Positions 1 through 6,624 of a stretch of 6,624 bases of DNA are shown here, in pieces. The first letter of the stretch is position 1; each line of letters opens with the position of its first letter. This DNA comes from Hyphomicrobiales bacterium (GTDB taxonomy: Bacteria; Pseudomonadota; Alphaproteobacteria; Rhizobiales; Xanthobacteraceae). Under the pieces are notes generated by a model. The model saw only the letters and a program-made list of their open reading frames with translations, had not been told where the DNA came from and searched no databases. Where the stretch lies: contig JAKFYO010000299.1 of NCBI GenBank assembly GCA_021730825.1, positions 1-6,624 on the forward strand, in the 5' to 3' direction. The position numbers were made by a program, and so were the translations under genes.

Positions 1-1122
1 GCTCCAGCCACCGCGGTTCAGCGTGGGGATGCCGCAATTGATGACGACGCGATGGCGCTTGGTCGAGAATTCAAACGAAAGACAACCGGCATGTGCCTGA
101 TAGCTCATTGCAGAAGGCGGCGCCGCGCCGGTATCGGCGATCACGACACTGCCGCCGCCTTCAAGCCGCTGATAGCCGGATTGCGGCGCGTCGAAAATCG
201 GTGCGCTGCGGGCATCATCGTAGGCGAGCACCGCGGCGAGCAGATCGGTGGGGGTTGCGCCCATGCCGTTGAACTGCGCGATCGCGCCGTCGCTCATCCG
301 GAAAAAACGCAGCATCGGAATCGCACGATCGATCACGCTCGAGAGGATTCCCGGTGCCGGAACACTGCGCGCTTCGAAGATCTGCCGCAGCGGCAACAGA
401 TCGATCAGAATATCAATGAGCGTGCCGGGGTTGCGGCTGATGTGACCGCCATCCGGGAGCATCTGCCGCCGCAACTCTTGAATCAGCCGCTTCGCGGATT
501 GTTGCAGCAGGCGCTGTTCGTCCGCCATGCAAAGTCCAGCGAAAGTGAGCGCGGTCGCAATCAGAAGGCGCGGGTAACCTTCTTCGGTAACCGGATAGAC
601 GCGGCGCAGAAAGCGAACCTGCCGCGAGAGCGAGCGCAGGAACGTGCGGTAGAAGGCGTGATCGGCGTCCTGCAAGATCAGCGGGGAATGCGTGAGCCAG
701 GATATTACGCGGCGCGCAGTGATCTCCGGCTCCCACGAAACCGGGTGCGAGCCGCCGTGCTGTGAAATCCAGTCCGCCACCAGCGCGCGTGCGTTTTTGC
801 GTGAAAGGGTCAGCCCCGCGGAGCGCAGATGGCGCAGCCAGCTGAAGCCGAGCAGAAGCTCCGACCATTCGCGGGACGGCGACTGGATTTCGAACGGCGA
901 GCGGCCTTCGGCAGCAACGACCTTGCCTGCGAAGCCGAACACGCCGCCGTAGATTTCGGTTGCGATCGTGGGGTCGCCGGTGCGCAGGTCTTGCGGTGCG
1001 ATCAGGAGCCGCTCGGGAATCGGCACGCGTAAACGCCAGCGGTAGGCGGGGTTCGCGGCAATCCGCGTCCACCAGCCTCGCCATCCCCCACCGCCCAGCG
1101 CAGGCCGCCTTCGCTCCGCCAT
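1..1122 (-). CDS. Heparinase II/III family protein, C-terminus cut by window edge
   Basis: The frame is open from an ATG at 1122 to the left edge, giving 374 codons; the C-terminal part lies outside. An in-frame TAA nine bases upstream of the ATG (1129-1131) fixes this as the first possible start. Residues 35-75 (IPERLLIAPQDLRTGDPTIA, then EIYGGVFGFAGKVV) and the stretch GFSWLRHLR near residue 92 match what I recall of rhizobial heparinase II/III-like proteins. Residues 80-300 should form the helical alpha/alpha-toroid N-terminal domain. The beta-sandwich heparinase II/III domain starts around residue 316 (SGYQRLEGGGSVVIADTG) and includes AHAGCLSFEFS at 343-353. Characterised relatives are polysaccharide lyases, but the substrate in rhizobia is not established and the catalytic residues cannot be judged from this fragment. 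No signal peptide is evident. It lies downstream of rsmB on the same strand; in related genomes purH often follows, which cannot be seen here. The family call is firm, the activity uncertain. Confidence 0.88.
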   Translation of the reverse strand, partial: MAERRRPALGGGGWRGWWTRIAANPAYRWRLRVPIPERLLIAPQDLRTGDPTIATEIYGGVFGFAGKVVAAEGRSPFEIQSPSREWSELLLGFSWLRHLRSAGLTLSRKNARALVADWISQHGGSHPVSWEPEITARRVISWLTHSPLILQDADHAFYRTFLRSLSRQVRFLRRVYPVTEEGYPRLLIATALTFAGLCMADEQRLLQQSAKRLIQELRRQMLPDGGHISRNPGTLIDILIDLLPLRQIFEARSVPAPGILSSVIDRAIPMLRFFRMSDGAIAQFNGMGATPTDLLAAVLAYDDARSAPIFDAPQSGYQRLEGGGSVVIADTGAAPPSAMSYQAHAGCLSFEFSTKRHRVVINCGIPTLNRGGWS

Positions 1123-1190
1123 CGGTTGTTAGTGCCTTCCGCTTTGCCCGGCGCAAACGGCCGGCCGGTAAACCCCCAAGACCCCCGGCC

Positions 1191-1218
1191 AACATAGCCA
1201 AGACAAGAGTCCTGTCCA
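1191..1218 (-). promoter_or_regulatory. Possible sigma-70-type promoter for the heparinase-like gene
   Basis: On the minus strand a TGGACA box (1218-1213, five of six bases matching TTGACA) is followed after 16 bases by TATGTT (1196-1191, four of six matching TATAAT). It lies just after the rsmB stop codon and about 70 bases before the heparinase-like start. The gap of about 107 bases between the two genes fits separate or supplementary transcription. The region also carries a perfect GC palindrome (GGCCGGCC inside 1159-1167). Matches of this quality arise by chance in GC-rich DNA, so this is only a candidate. Confidence 0.3.
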
Positions 1219-1229
1219 CTTGCCGGAAA

Positions 1230-2564
1230 TCAAGATTTGCGGCGCAGGCGGCTCGCAAAGAATCCGTCGCAACCGGAAAGACGCGGGTCGCTGTGCGGAA
1301 AGTGAAAAGGCAGGGTGCGGAGTTCACCCCTTTGCGTGAGGGCTTTTGGATCGCCTGCTTCTTCGTCGCCAATGGCCACGCGCTCCAATGCGGCGTTGCG
1401 CGCAAGCAGGGCCTCGATTTGCGCCTCGCCCTCTTCGGGTTCGAGCGAGCAGGTCGAATAGACCAGCGTGCCGCCGGGCCTAAGAAGTTTTATTGCGTTG
1501 TCGAGTAACCGCGCTTGCAGGCTGGCAACTTGCGCAAGGTCTTCGGGCTGTTTCTGCCACAGAATATCCGGATGACGGCGGATGGTACCGGTGGCGGAGC
1601 AGGGCGCGTCGAGGAGAATTGCGTCAAATGGTTCCGCTTCCCATGTCGCCGCATCGGCGGTGATAACTTCGGCGTTGAGTTTCGTCCGCGCAAGATTCTG
1701 CGAAAGCCGCTTCAGCCGCGACGCGGAGCGATCGACCGCCGTGACATGCGCGCCGGCGCTCGCAAGCTGCAAGGTTTTTCCGCCGGGTGCCGCGCAAAGA
1801 TCGGCAACGCGCTTGCCTTTGATGTCGCCGAGCAGTTTCGCGGGAATGGATGCAGCGGCATCCTGTACCCACCATTCGCCTTCGTCATAGCCGGGAAGCT
1901 GCGTGATTGTGCCCTTGCCGGTGACGCGAACGCTGCCAGTAGAAAGCACGATGCCTTCGAGTGCTGCCGCGAGCGCGGAAGGGTCGCTCTTCGTGGAGAT
2001 GTCGAGCGCAGGCTCCATGCGATGCGCGAGGCAGATCGCGCGGAGCGTCTCTTCACCATAGGTGTTGCGCCAGCGCGTGCGCATCCACTCCGCAGTATCG
2101 GCTTCAGGCGGCAGCGTCTCGAGAATCGCGCGGCCTTCCGCGACGGTCTTGCGCAGCACTGCGTTCACAAGGCCGGAGAAGCGCTTGTTTCGGATTTCGT
2201 TCGCAAGCTCGACCGAGAGATCGACCGTGGCATGGTTCGCGACCTCGAGCAGAAGGATTTGCGCGGCAGCGGACAACAGGATCGCATGCACTCGCACGTC
2301 TTCAGGCCAGCCTTCCTTCAGGAAATGCTCAAGCACGGCCTGCAGGCTTCCGGCGCGGCGCAGTGCAGTCGCGACGATCATGCGCGCAAGCGCGCGGTCG
2401 CGCTCATCCAGCGCGTAAAACTGCTTTCCGGTTTCGCCGTGCTCGAACACGTCTTCGAGCGCGCGGCGGCCGTGCAGGATCGCGAGCAAGGCTTCCGCAG
2501 CAAAGCGCCGGGCGGTGAGGCCCGGCGCTTCTTCTTTGTTCGGTTTGTTCGGACGTTTTGCCAT
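1230..2564 (-). CDS. rsmB: 16S rRNA (cytosine-C5-)-methyltransferase RsmB
   Basis: RsmB uses S-adenosylmethionine to methylate C5 of cytosine 967 (E. coli numbering) in 16S rRNA, in the cytoplasm during 30S maturation. The product is 444 residues, close to the usual length. Residues 17-145 form the NusB-like RNA-binding domain. The Rossmann methyltransferase domain follows: VADLCAAPGGKT at about 253-264 binds SAM, DAPCSATGTIRRHPD at about 319-333 carries one conserved cysteine (Cys322), and YSTCSLEPEE at about 369-378 carries the nucleophile-type cysteine (Cys372). Both RNA m5C cysteines are present, so the enzyme looks active. The ATG at 2564 is preferred; a TTG codon lies directly before it, but ATG GCA AAA is the natural start. 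The ribosome-binding site is weak (GGG a few bases upstream). htpX ends only 27 bases upstream on the same strand, suggesting co-transcription and possible translational coupling. Confidence 0.95.
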   Translation of the reverse strand: MAKRPNKPNKEEAPGLTARRFAAEALLAILHGRRALEDVFEHGETGKQFYALDERDRALARMIVATALRRAGSLQAVLEHFLKEGWPEDVRVHAILLSAAAQILLLEVANHATVDLSVELANEIRNKRFSGLVNAVLRKTVAEGRAILETLPPEADTAEWMRTRWRNTYGEETLRAICLAHRMEPALDISTKSDPSALAAALEGIVLSTGSVRVTGKGTITQLPGYDEGEWWVQDAAASIPAKLLGDIKGKRVADLCAAPGGKTLQLASAGAHVTAVDRSASRLKRLSQNLARTKLNAEVITADAATWEAEPFDAILLDAPCSATGTIRRHPDILWQKQPEDLAQVASLQARLLDNAIKLLRPGGTLVYSTCSLEPEEGEAQIEALLARNAALERVAIGDEEAGDPKALTQRGELRTLPFHFPHSDPRLSGCDGFFASRLRRKS

Positions 2565-2591
2565 CAACCCGTATTTATCAGCCCCATGGCC

Positions 2592-3518
2592 TCAACCCCA
2601 CGGTCCGCGGGGACGCGCCTTGGGACCTGTTACGCCGGAAACGCGCGGCGTGGAAGAGGCTGCGAAAGGGGCATCGCCCATCTCGCCCGCGATCTCCTGC
2701 AACTGTGCGATGCGGTTTTCGACCGCCGGATGGGTCGAGAACAGGTTGTCCATGCGCGCACCCGAAAGCGGGTTGATGATGAACATGTGCGCGGTCGCGG
2801 GATTGCGCTCGGCATCCAAGTTTTCGATTGCGTGTGCCGCACCGGAAATCTTGTTCAGCGCGGAGGCGAGCGCCATCGGCTGGCCGGAAATTTCCGCGCC
2901 CATGCGGTCGGCGGCATACTCGCGCGTGCGCGAGATTGCCATCTGCACGACCATGGCCGCAAGCGGCGCCAGAATCATCATCGCAATGGTACCGATCATG
3001 CCGATGCCGTTGTTGTTGCGGTTGCCGCCGAACATCATGCCGAAGTTCGTGAGCATGGAGATCGCGCCTGCGAAGGTCGCGGTGATGGTCATGATCAGCG
3101 TGTCGCGGTTCTTGATGTGCGCGAGCTCATGCGCCATCACGCCCGCAACTTCGTCCTTGTTCAGCATCTGCAACAGGCCGGTCGTCGCGGCGACCGCCGC
3201 GTTCTCCGGATTGCGGCCGGTCGCAAAAGCGTTCGGCTGCGGATTGTCCATCAGATAGACCTTCGGCATTGGCAGGCCCGCGCGCTGCGAGAGCTCGCGC
3301 ACCATGCGGAACAGCTCCGGTGCGGACTGCTCGTCGGCTTCCTGCGCGCCGTGCATCGACAAGACCATCTTGTCGGAATTCCAGTAGCTGAAGAGGTTCA
3401 TGCCGGCGGCGATGACAAGCGCGATCAGCATGCCCTGCTGGCCGCCAATCAGCGCGCCAATGCCCATGAAGAGCGCGGTCATGCCGGCAAGCAGAATCGC
3501 GGTTTTCATGTAATTCAT
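2592..3518 (-). CDS. htpX: Membrane zinc metalloprotease HtpX
   Basis: HtpX is an M48-family zinc endopeptidase of the inner membrane that helps remove misfolded membrane proteins, in partnership with FtsH in E. coli. The product is 308 residues, normal for the family. Hydrophobic segments lie at about 6-24 and 28-45, then the zinc site HELAH at 130-134 (His130, Glu131, His134), then hydrophobic segments at about 140-160 and 172-195. The third zinc ligand is Glu200 in SRTREYAAD. The conserved NAFATGRNP (96-104) and [10 protein letters not shown] (261-270) are present, so all catalytic elements look intact. The tail is rich in Pro, Arg and Gly and ends GPWG, as I recall for rhizobial HtpX. I chose the ATG at 3518: it begins the usual MNYMKTA N-terminus and has AAGGGA (3534-3529) ten bases upstream; a longer in-frame reading to 3560 adds 14 residues unlike the family. 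A heat-shock-type promoter lies upstream, and rsmB follows closely. Confidence 0.96.
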   Translation of the reverse strand: MNYMKTAILLAGMTALFMGIGALIGGQQGMLIALVIAAGMNLFSYWNSDKMVLSMHGAQEADEQSAPELFRMVRELSQRAGLPMPKVYLMDNPQPNAFATGRNPENAAVAATTGLLQMLNKDEVAGVMAHELAHIKNRDTLIMTITATFAGAISMLTNFGMMFGGNRNNNGIGMIGTIAMMILAPLAAMVVQMAISRTREYAADRMGAEISGQPMALASALNKISGAAHAIENLDAERNPATAHMFIINPLSGARMDNLFSTHPAVENRIAQLQEIAGEMGDAPFAASSTPRVSGVTGPKARPRGPWG

Positions 3519-3564
3519 CGAAGAAATTTCCCTTTCCGGCGCTAAACGCGCCACCTTCACCCGC

Positions 3565-3588
3565 TAAAAACAATGGGGTGCCGGAACC
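3565..3588 (-). terminator. Short hairpin with T-tract, terminator-like, overlapping the htpX promoter
   Basis: On the minus strand GGGGT (3588-3584 region), a six-base TCCGGC loop and ACCCC form a five-pair GC-rich stem, followed by ATTGTTTTT. This has the outline of a rho-independent terminator for transcripts entering from the right. The stem is short, and its right arm is also the putative sigma-32 -10 box. Only the hairpin geometry is seen; function is uncertain. Confidence 0.3.
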
Positions 3589-3599
3589 CCCTTCGCAAG
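3571..3599 (-). promoter_or_regulatory. Sigma-32 (RpoH)-like heat-shock promoter of htpX
   Basis: Read on the minus strand, CTTGCGA (3599-3593) is followed after 14 bases by CCCCATTG (3578-3571). The E. coli sigma-32 consensus is CTTGAAA, about 12-15 bases, then CCCCATNT, so the -35 core CTTG and the -10 core CCCCAT both match with correct spacing. It sits about 53 bases upstream of the chosen htpX start, leaving a leader of roughly 45 bases. Control of htpX by heat or membrane stress is known in E. coli, which makes the reading biologically sensible. One caution: the -10 box also forms one arm of a short hairpin (GGGGT, TCCGGC, ACCCC) followed by T-rich sequence, so a terminator or attenuator could produce the same bases. 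Confidence 0.6.
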
Positions 3600-3655
3600 T
3601 ACCGTGTTTCTTCGGGTACCTTGACGCGCACGCCGGGAAAATGTTCCTGAAGATC

Positions 3656-3835
3656 ATGACCGAAAAGAAGCCGCTCACCGAGGCCGCCAAGCGCGCGCTC
3701 GCCGAAGCCGAAGCGCGACGTGCTGCGATTGATGCCGCTGCCGCGAAGCTGCCGCTGGAGAAGAACGCCAAGCGCGAGAAAGAACCTTCGCGTTACGGCG
3801 ACTGGGAGAAAAAGGGAATCGCGAGCGATTTCTGA
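3656..3835 (+). CDS. DUF1674 / SDHAF4-like small protein
   Basis: This is a 59-residue protein starting MTEKKPLTEAAKRALAEAEA. Its alanine- and charge-rich N-terminal half is predicted helical, and its C-terminus RYGDWEKKGIASDF is the signature of DUF1674. That family includes the mitochondrial succinate dehydrogenase assembly factor 4 (yeast Sdh8), which binds flavinylated SdhA and helps it join the complex. A similar role for the bacterial protein is inference. Most of the conserved sequence is in the last 15-20 residues, as expected. The ATG at 3656 is preferred because it gives the usual length; in-frame ATGs at 3641 and 3578 would add residues unlike the family, and the latter lies within the htpX promoter motif. 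No strong ribosome-binding site is seen (GAAG very close to the start). It is divergent from htpX and converges on the L,D-transpeptidase gene. Confidence 0.85.
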   Translation: MTEKKPLTEAAKRALAEAEARRAAIDAAAAKLPLEKNAKREKEPSRYGDWEKKGIASDF

Positions 3836-3858
3836 AATCGCGCGCCGTTCATTTATTT

Positions 3859-3906
3859 GCGCGTGATCTTGTCCGAGAACCGGTTTCAACTTTTCGGGAT
3901 AGCGCG
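3859..3906. repeat. Imperfect palindromic intergenic repeat, Rhizobiales type
   Basis: Between the convergent DUF1674 and L,D-transpeptidase genes lies a nested palindrome. The outer arms are GCGCG at 3859-3863 and GCGCG near 3902-3906. The inner arms are CCGAGAA (3873-3879) and TTTTCGG (3891-3897), seven pairs with one G-T wobble and an 11-base loop that begins within the AACCGGTT palindrome. The order TGATC, TCCGA, AACCGGTTTC, ACTTTTCGGGAT resembles, from memory, an intergenic palindromic element scattered through Bradyrhizobium and other Rhizobiales genomes. It abuts the transpeptidase stop codon and may also end transcription from both sides, although there is no good T-tract. The structure is seen directly; membership of a dispersed family is recollection. 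Confidence 0.5.
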
Positions 3907-4404
3907 TTAGCGCGTGACGATCACCGGCGTGCCGACCTGTACGCGCTCGTAGAGATCGACGATGTCTTCGTTGTACATGCGGAAGCAGCCGTAAGACGTA
4001 AAGCGGCCGACGGAGTTCGGACGGTTGGTGCCGTGGATCGCATACTCGCCGCCGGTCAATGTCAGCGCGCGAACGCCCATCGGATTGTCGGGCGCACCGC
4101 CTTCATAGACGCGGCGCATATGCGGATGATCGCGGCGCACTTCCGGCGGCGGCGACCAGGCCGGGTTTACATGCTTGCCGTCGATGTAGCGCGTTCCGGT
4201 CCACTGCATGCCGCGTTTTGCAACTGCGACCGGATAGCGGAAGGCCTTGCCGTTACCGATCGTGAGATACAGCGCGCGTTCGCTGGTCGAGATCACGATG
4301 ATGCCGGCGGGCGCGTCGTCGAACGGCACCACTTCTCGGGCTTTCGCGGCGAACACAAGGCCGAACAGGAAGACGAGTGCGAGCGCAAGCTTGAATTTCT
4401 GCAT
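3907..4404 (-). CDS. Secreted L,D-transpeptidase (YkuD domain) with SYGC motif
   Basis: The 165-residue protein has a signal peptide: a basic start MQKFK, a hydrophobic core LALALVFLFGLVFAA, and an AKA site cleaved after about residue 22. The rest is a YkuD-type L,D-transpeptidase domain (about 33-164) acting in the periplasm. Such enzymes form 3-3 cross-links in peptidoglycan or attach outer-membrane proteins to it; both are known in Rhizobiales, and which applies here is unknown. IHGTNRPNS supplies the likely catalytic His124, and SYGCFRM supplies the nucleophile Cys140. The usual motif is S/T-H-G-C; here the His next to Gly is Tyr138. The catalytic base corresponds to the upstream His, which is kept, so activity is probable. 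There are no LysM or other binding domains. It is divergent from the CxxC protein gene, and the upstream region shows no clear ribosome-binding site. Confidence 0.93.
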   Translation of the reverse strand: MQKFKLALALVFLFGLVFAAKAREVVPFDDAPAGIIVISTSERALYLTIGNGKAFRYPVAVAKRGMQWTGTRYIDGKHVNPAWSPPPEVRRDHPHMRRVYEGGAPDNPMGVRALTLTGGEYAIHGTNRPNSVGRFTSYGCFRMYNEDIVDLYERVQVGTPVIVTR

Positions 4405-4480
4405 GGCCGCAGTTCTAGACGCGGCTTGCCAGGGGCGGTGGAAATTAACCTTTTATCGTAAACCGCCTTAAGATGCCGCC
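4405..4480. promoter_or_regulatory. Divergent promoter region between L,D-transpeptidase and CxxC protein genes
   Basis: This 76-base gap must serve two genes that start in opposite directions. It contains an AT-rich stretch at about 4442-4472 (TTAACC, TTTTATCG, then TTAAGA) in otherwise GC-rich DNA, where promoters would be expected. I could not find a convincing paired -35 and -10 set on either strand; the best plus-strand pair (TTAACC, 17 bases, TTAAGA) matches the -10 consensus poorly. The location follows from gene layout rather than from a motif. Confidence 0.35.
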
Positions 4481-4771
4481 ATGTCCTGCGAGCGTTGCAA
4501 GCATCTCGACGACGAAATCACGATTACGATGCCTATTCACCTGCGGGCCGCAATCGCGCTCGCGGCCGACAACGTCGCCGGCGGCGTCATCAACCTTATC
4601 GAGGGCGATCTGGATTTTCCGTTCGATCGCGCATCCAAGGAAGCGCCGCTCGGCAAGGATAGCTGGTCGGACATTACCTATCACCGCTTTGAATGCAGGA
4701 GTTGCGGCCAGCGCTTCAAGCTTGCCGCCGAGACTTATCATGGCCGCGGCGGGAACTGGAAAGCCGAGTAA
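4481..4771 (+). CDS. Uncharacterised 96-residue protein with two CxxC pairs
   Basis: I do not recognise a characterised family. The protein begins MSCERCKHLDDE and has CxxC pairs at Cys3/Cys6 and Cys72/Cys75, the latter in FECRSCGQRFKL. Pairs at the two ends could come together to bind one zinc ion as a split zinc ribbon. The middle (about 18-42) is a likely helix, followed by acidic EGDLDFPFD and SWSDITYHRF, and the C-terminus AAETYHGRGGNW is rich in aromatic residues and glycine. There is no signal peptide or membrane segment, so it should be cytoplasmic. The start is the ATG at 4481, since the first CxxC follows at once; the ribosome-binding site is weak. Base composition and codon use look like the neighbours, so recent transfer is not indicated. 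A role in nucleic-acid or protein binding would fit a zinc ribbon, but this is conjecture. Confidence 0.8.
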   Translation: MSCERCKHLDDEITITMPIHLRAAIALAADNVAGGVINLIEGDLDFPFDRASKEAPLGKDSWSDITYHRFECRSCGQRFKLAAETYHGRGGNWKAE

Positions 4772-4797
4772 CGAAACCGATGCTTGCTTCAAAAGAA

Positions 4798-4822
4798 ATC
4801 GCCCGGGCTTTGCCCGGGCGAT
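4798..4822. terminator. Bidirectional rho-independent terminator
   Basis: ATCGCCCGGGC (4798-4808), a TTT loop and GCCCGGGCGAT (4812-4822) form a perfect 11-pair GC-rich stem. On the minus strand the stem is followed by TTCTTTTGAAG; on the plus strand by GTGTCTTTTAT. It lies 26 bases after the plus-strand CxxC gene and 24 bases after the minus-strand acetyl-CoA synthetase stop, so it can end transcription of both convergent genes. The minus-strand T-tract is closer to the stem and therefore better. Confidence 0.88.
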
Positions 4823-4846
4823 GTGTCTTTTATCAAGCGCTCTTGT

Positions 4847-6624
<1,778 letters not shown>

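Noticed and set aside
413..1405. A 330-codon minus-strand frame across the end of rsmB and the heparinase-like gene
   Set aside because: The overlapping frame from 1122 to the left edge encodes a recognisable heparinase II/III-like protein, while this one gives low-complexity Arg/Ala sequence. It is a frame-shifted shadow.
1515..3545. A 676-codon open frame on the plus strand, antisense to rsmB and htpX
   Set aside because: It lies wholly opposite two well-conserved genes, and its product is rich in Arg, Ala, His and Gly with no recognisable domain. In GC-rich genomes strong codon bias keeps antisense frames open, so this is a shadow.
3578..3655. Upstream ATGs (3578, 3641) as the start of the DUF1674 gene
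   Set aside because: They add residues unlike the family, and the first would place the start codon inside the htpX promoter motif. The ATG at 3656 gives the normal short protein.

Overview
The window is a GC-rich chromosomal segment from an alphaproteobacterium, most likely a member of the Rhizobiales close to Bradyrhizobium, Rhodopseudomonas or Afipia. This rests on recognised protein sequences and on gene order: htpX, rsmB and a heparinase II/III-like gene in a row, with a DUF1674 gene divergent from htpX. It also rests on an intergenic palindromic element of a type I associate with this order. Nothing was searched; all assignments come from reading the sequence.

Layout, left to right. 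A heparinase II/III-like gene on the minus strand runs off the left edge (1-1122). A gap of about 107 bases holds a possible promoter and a GC palindrome. Next come rsmB (1230-2564) and htpX (2592-3518), both minus strand, only 27 bases apart and probably co-transcribed. Upstream of htpX is a 137-base divergent region with a good match to a heat-shock (sigma-32/RpoH) promoter; a small DUF1674/SDHAF4-like gene (3656-3835) leaves it on the plus strand. This gene converges on a periplasmic L,D-transpeptidase gene (3907-4404, minus), and an imperfect palindromic repeat lies between their ends. The transpeptidase is divergent from a 96-residue protein with two CxxC pairs and no recognised function (4481-4771, plus). 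That gene converges on acetyl-CoA synthetase (4847 to the right edge, minus, N-terminus missing), with a strong bidirectional terminator between them.

The genes do not form one pathway. They are mostly housekeeping and envelope or protein-quality functions: rRNA methylation, membrane protein quality control, respiratory-complex assembly, peptidoglycan cross-linking and acetate activation. I found no mobile element, CRISPR array, tRNA, rRNA, toxin-antitoxin pair or defence system. I do not think the window contains a new multi-gene system. The items most worth a second look are the RpoH-like promoter of htpX with its overlapping hairpin, the uncharacterised CxxC protein, and the Tyr-for-His change in the transpeptidase active-site motif.
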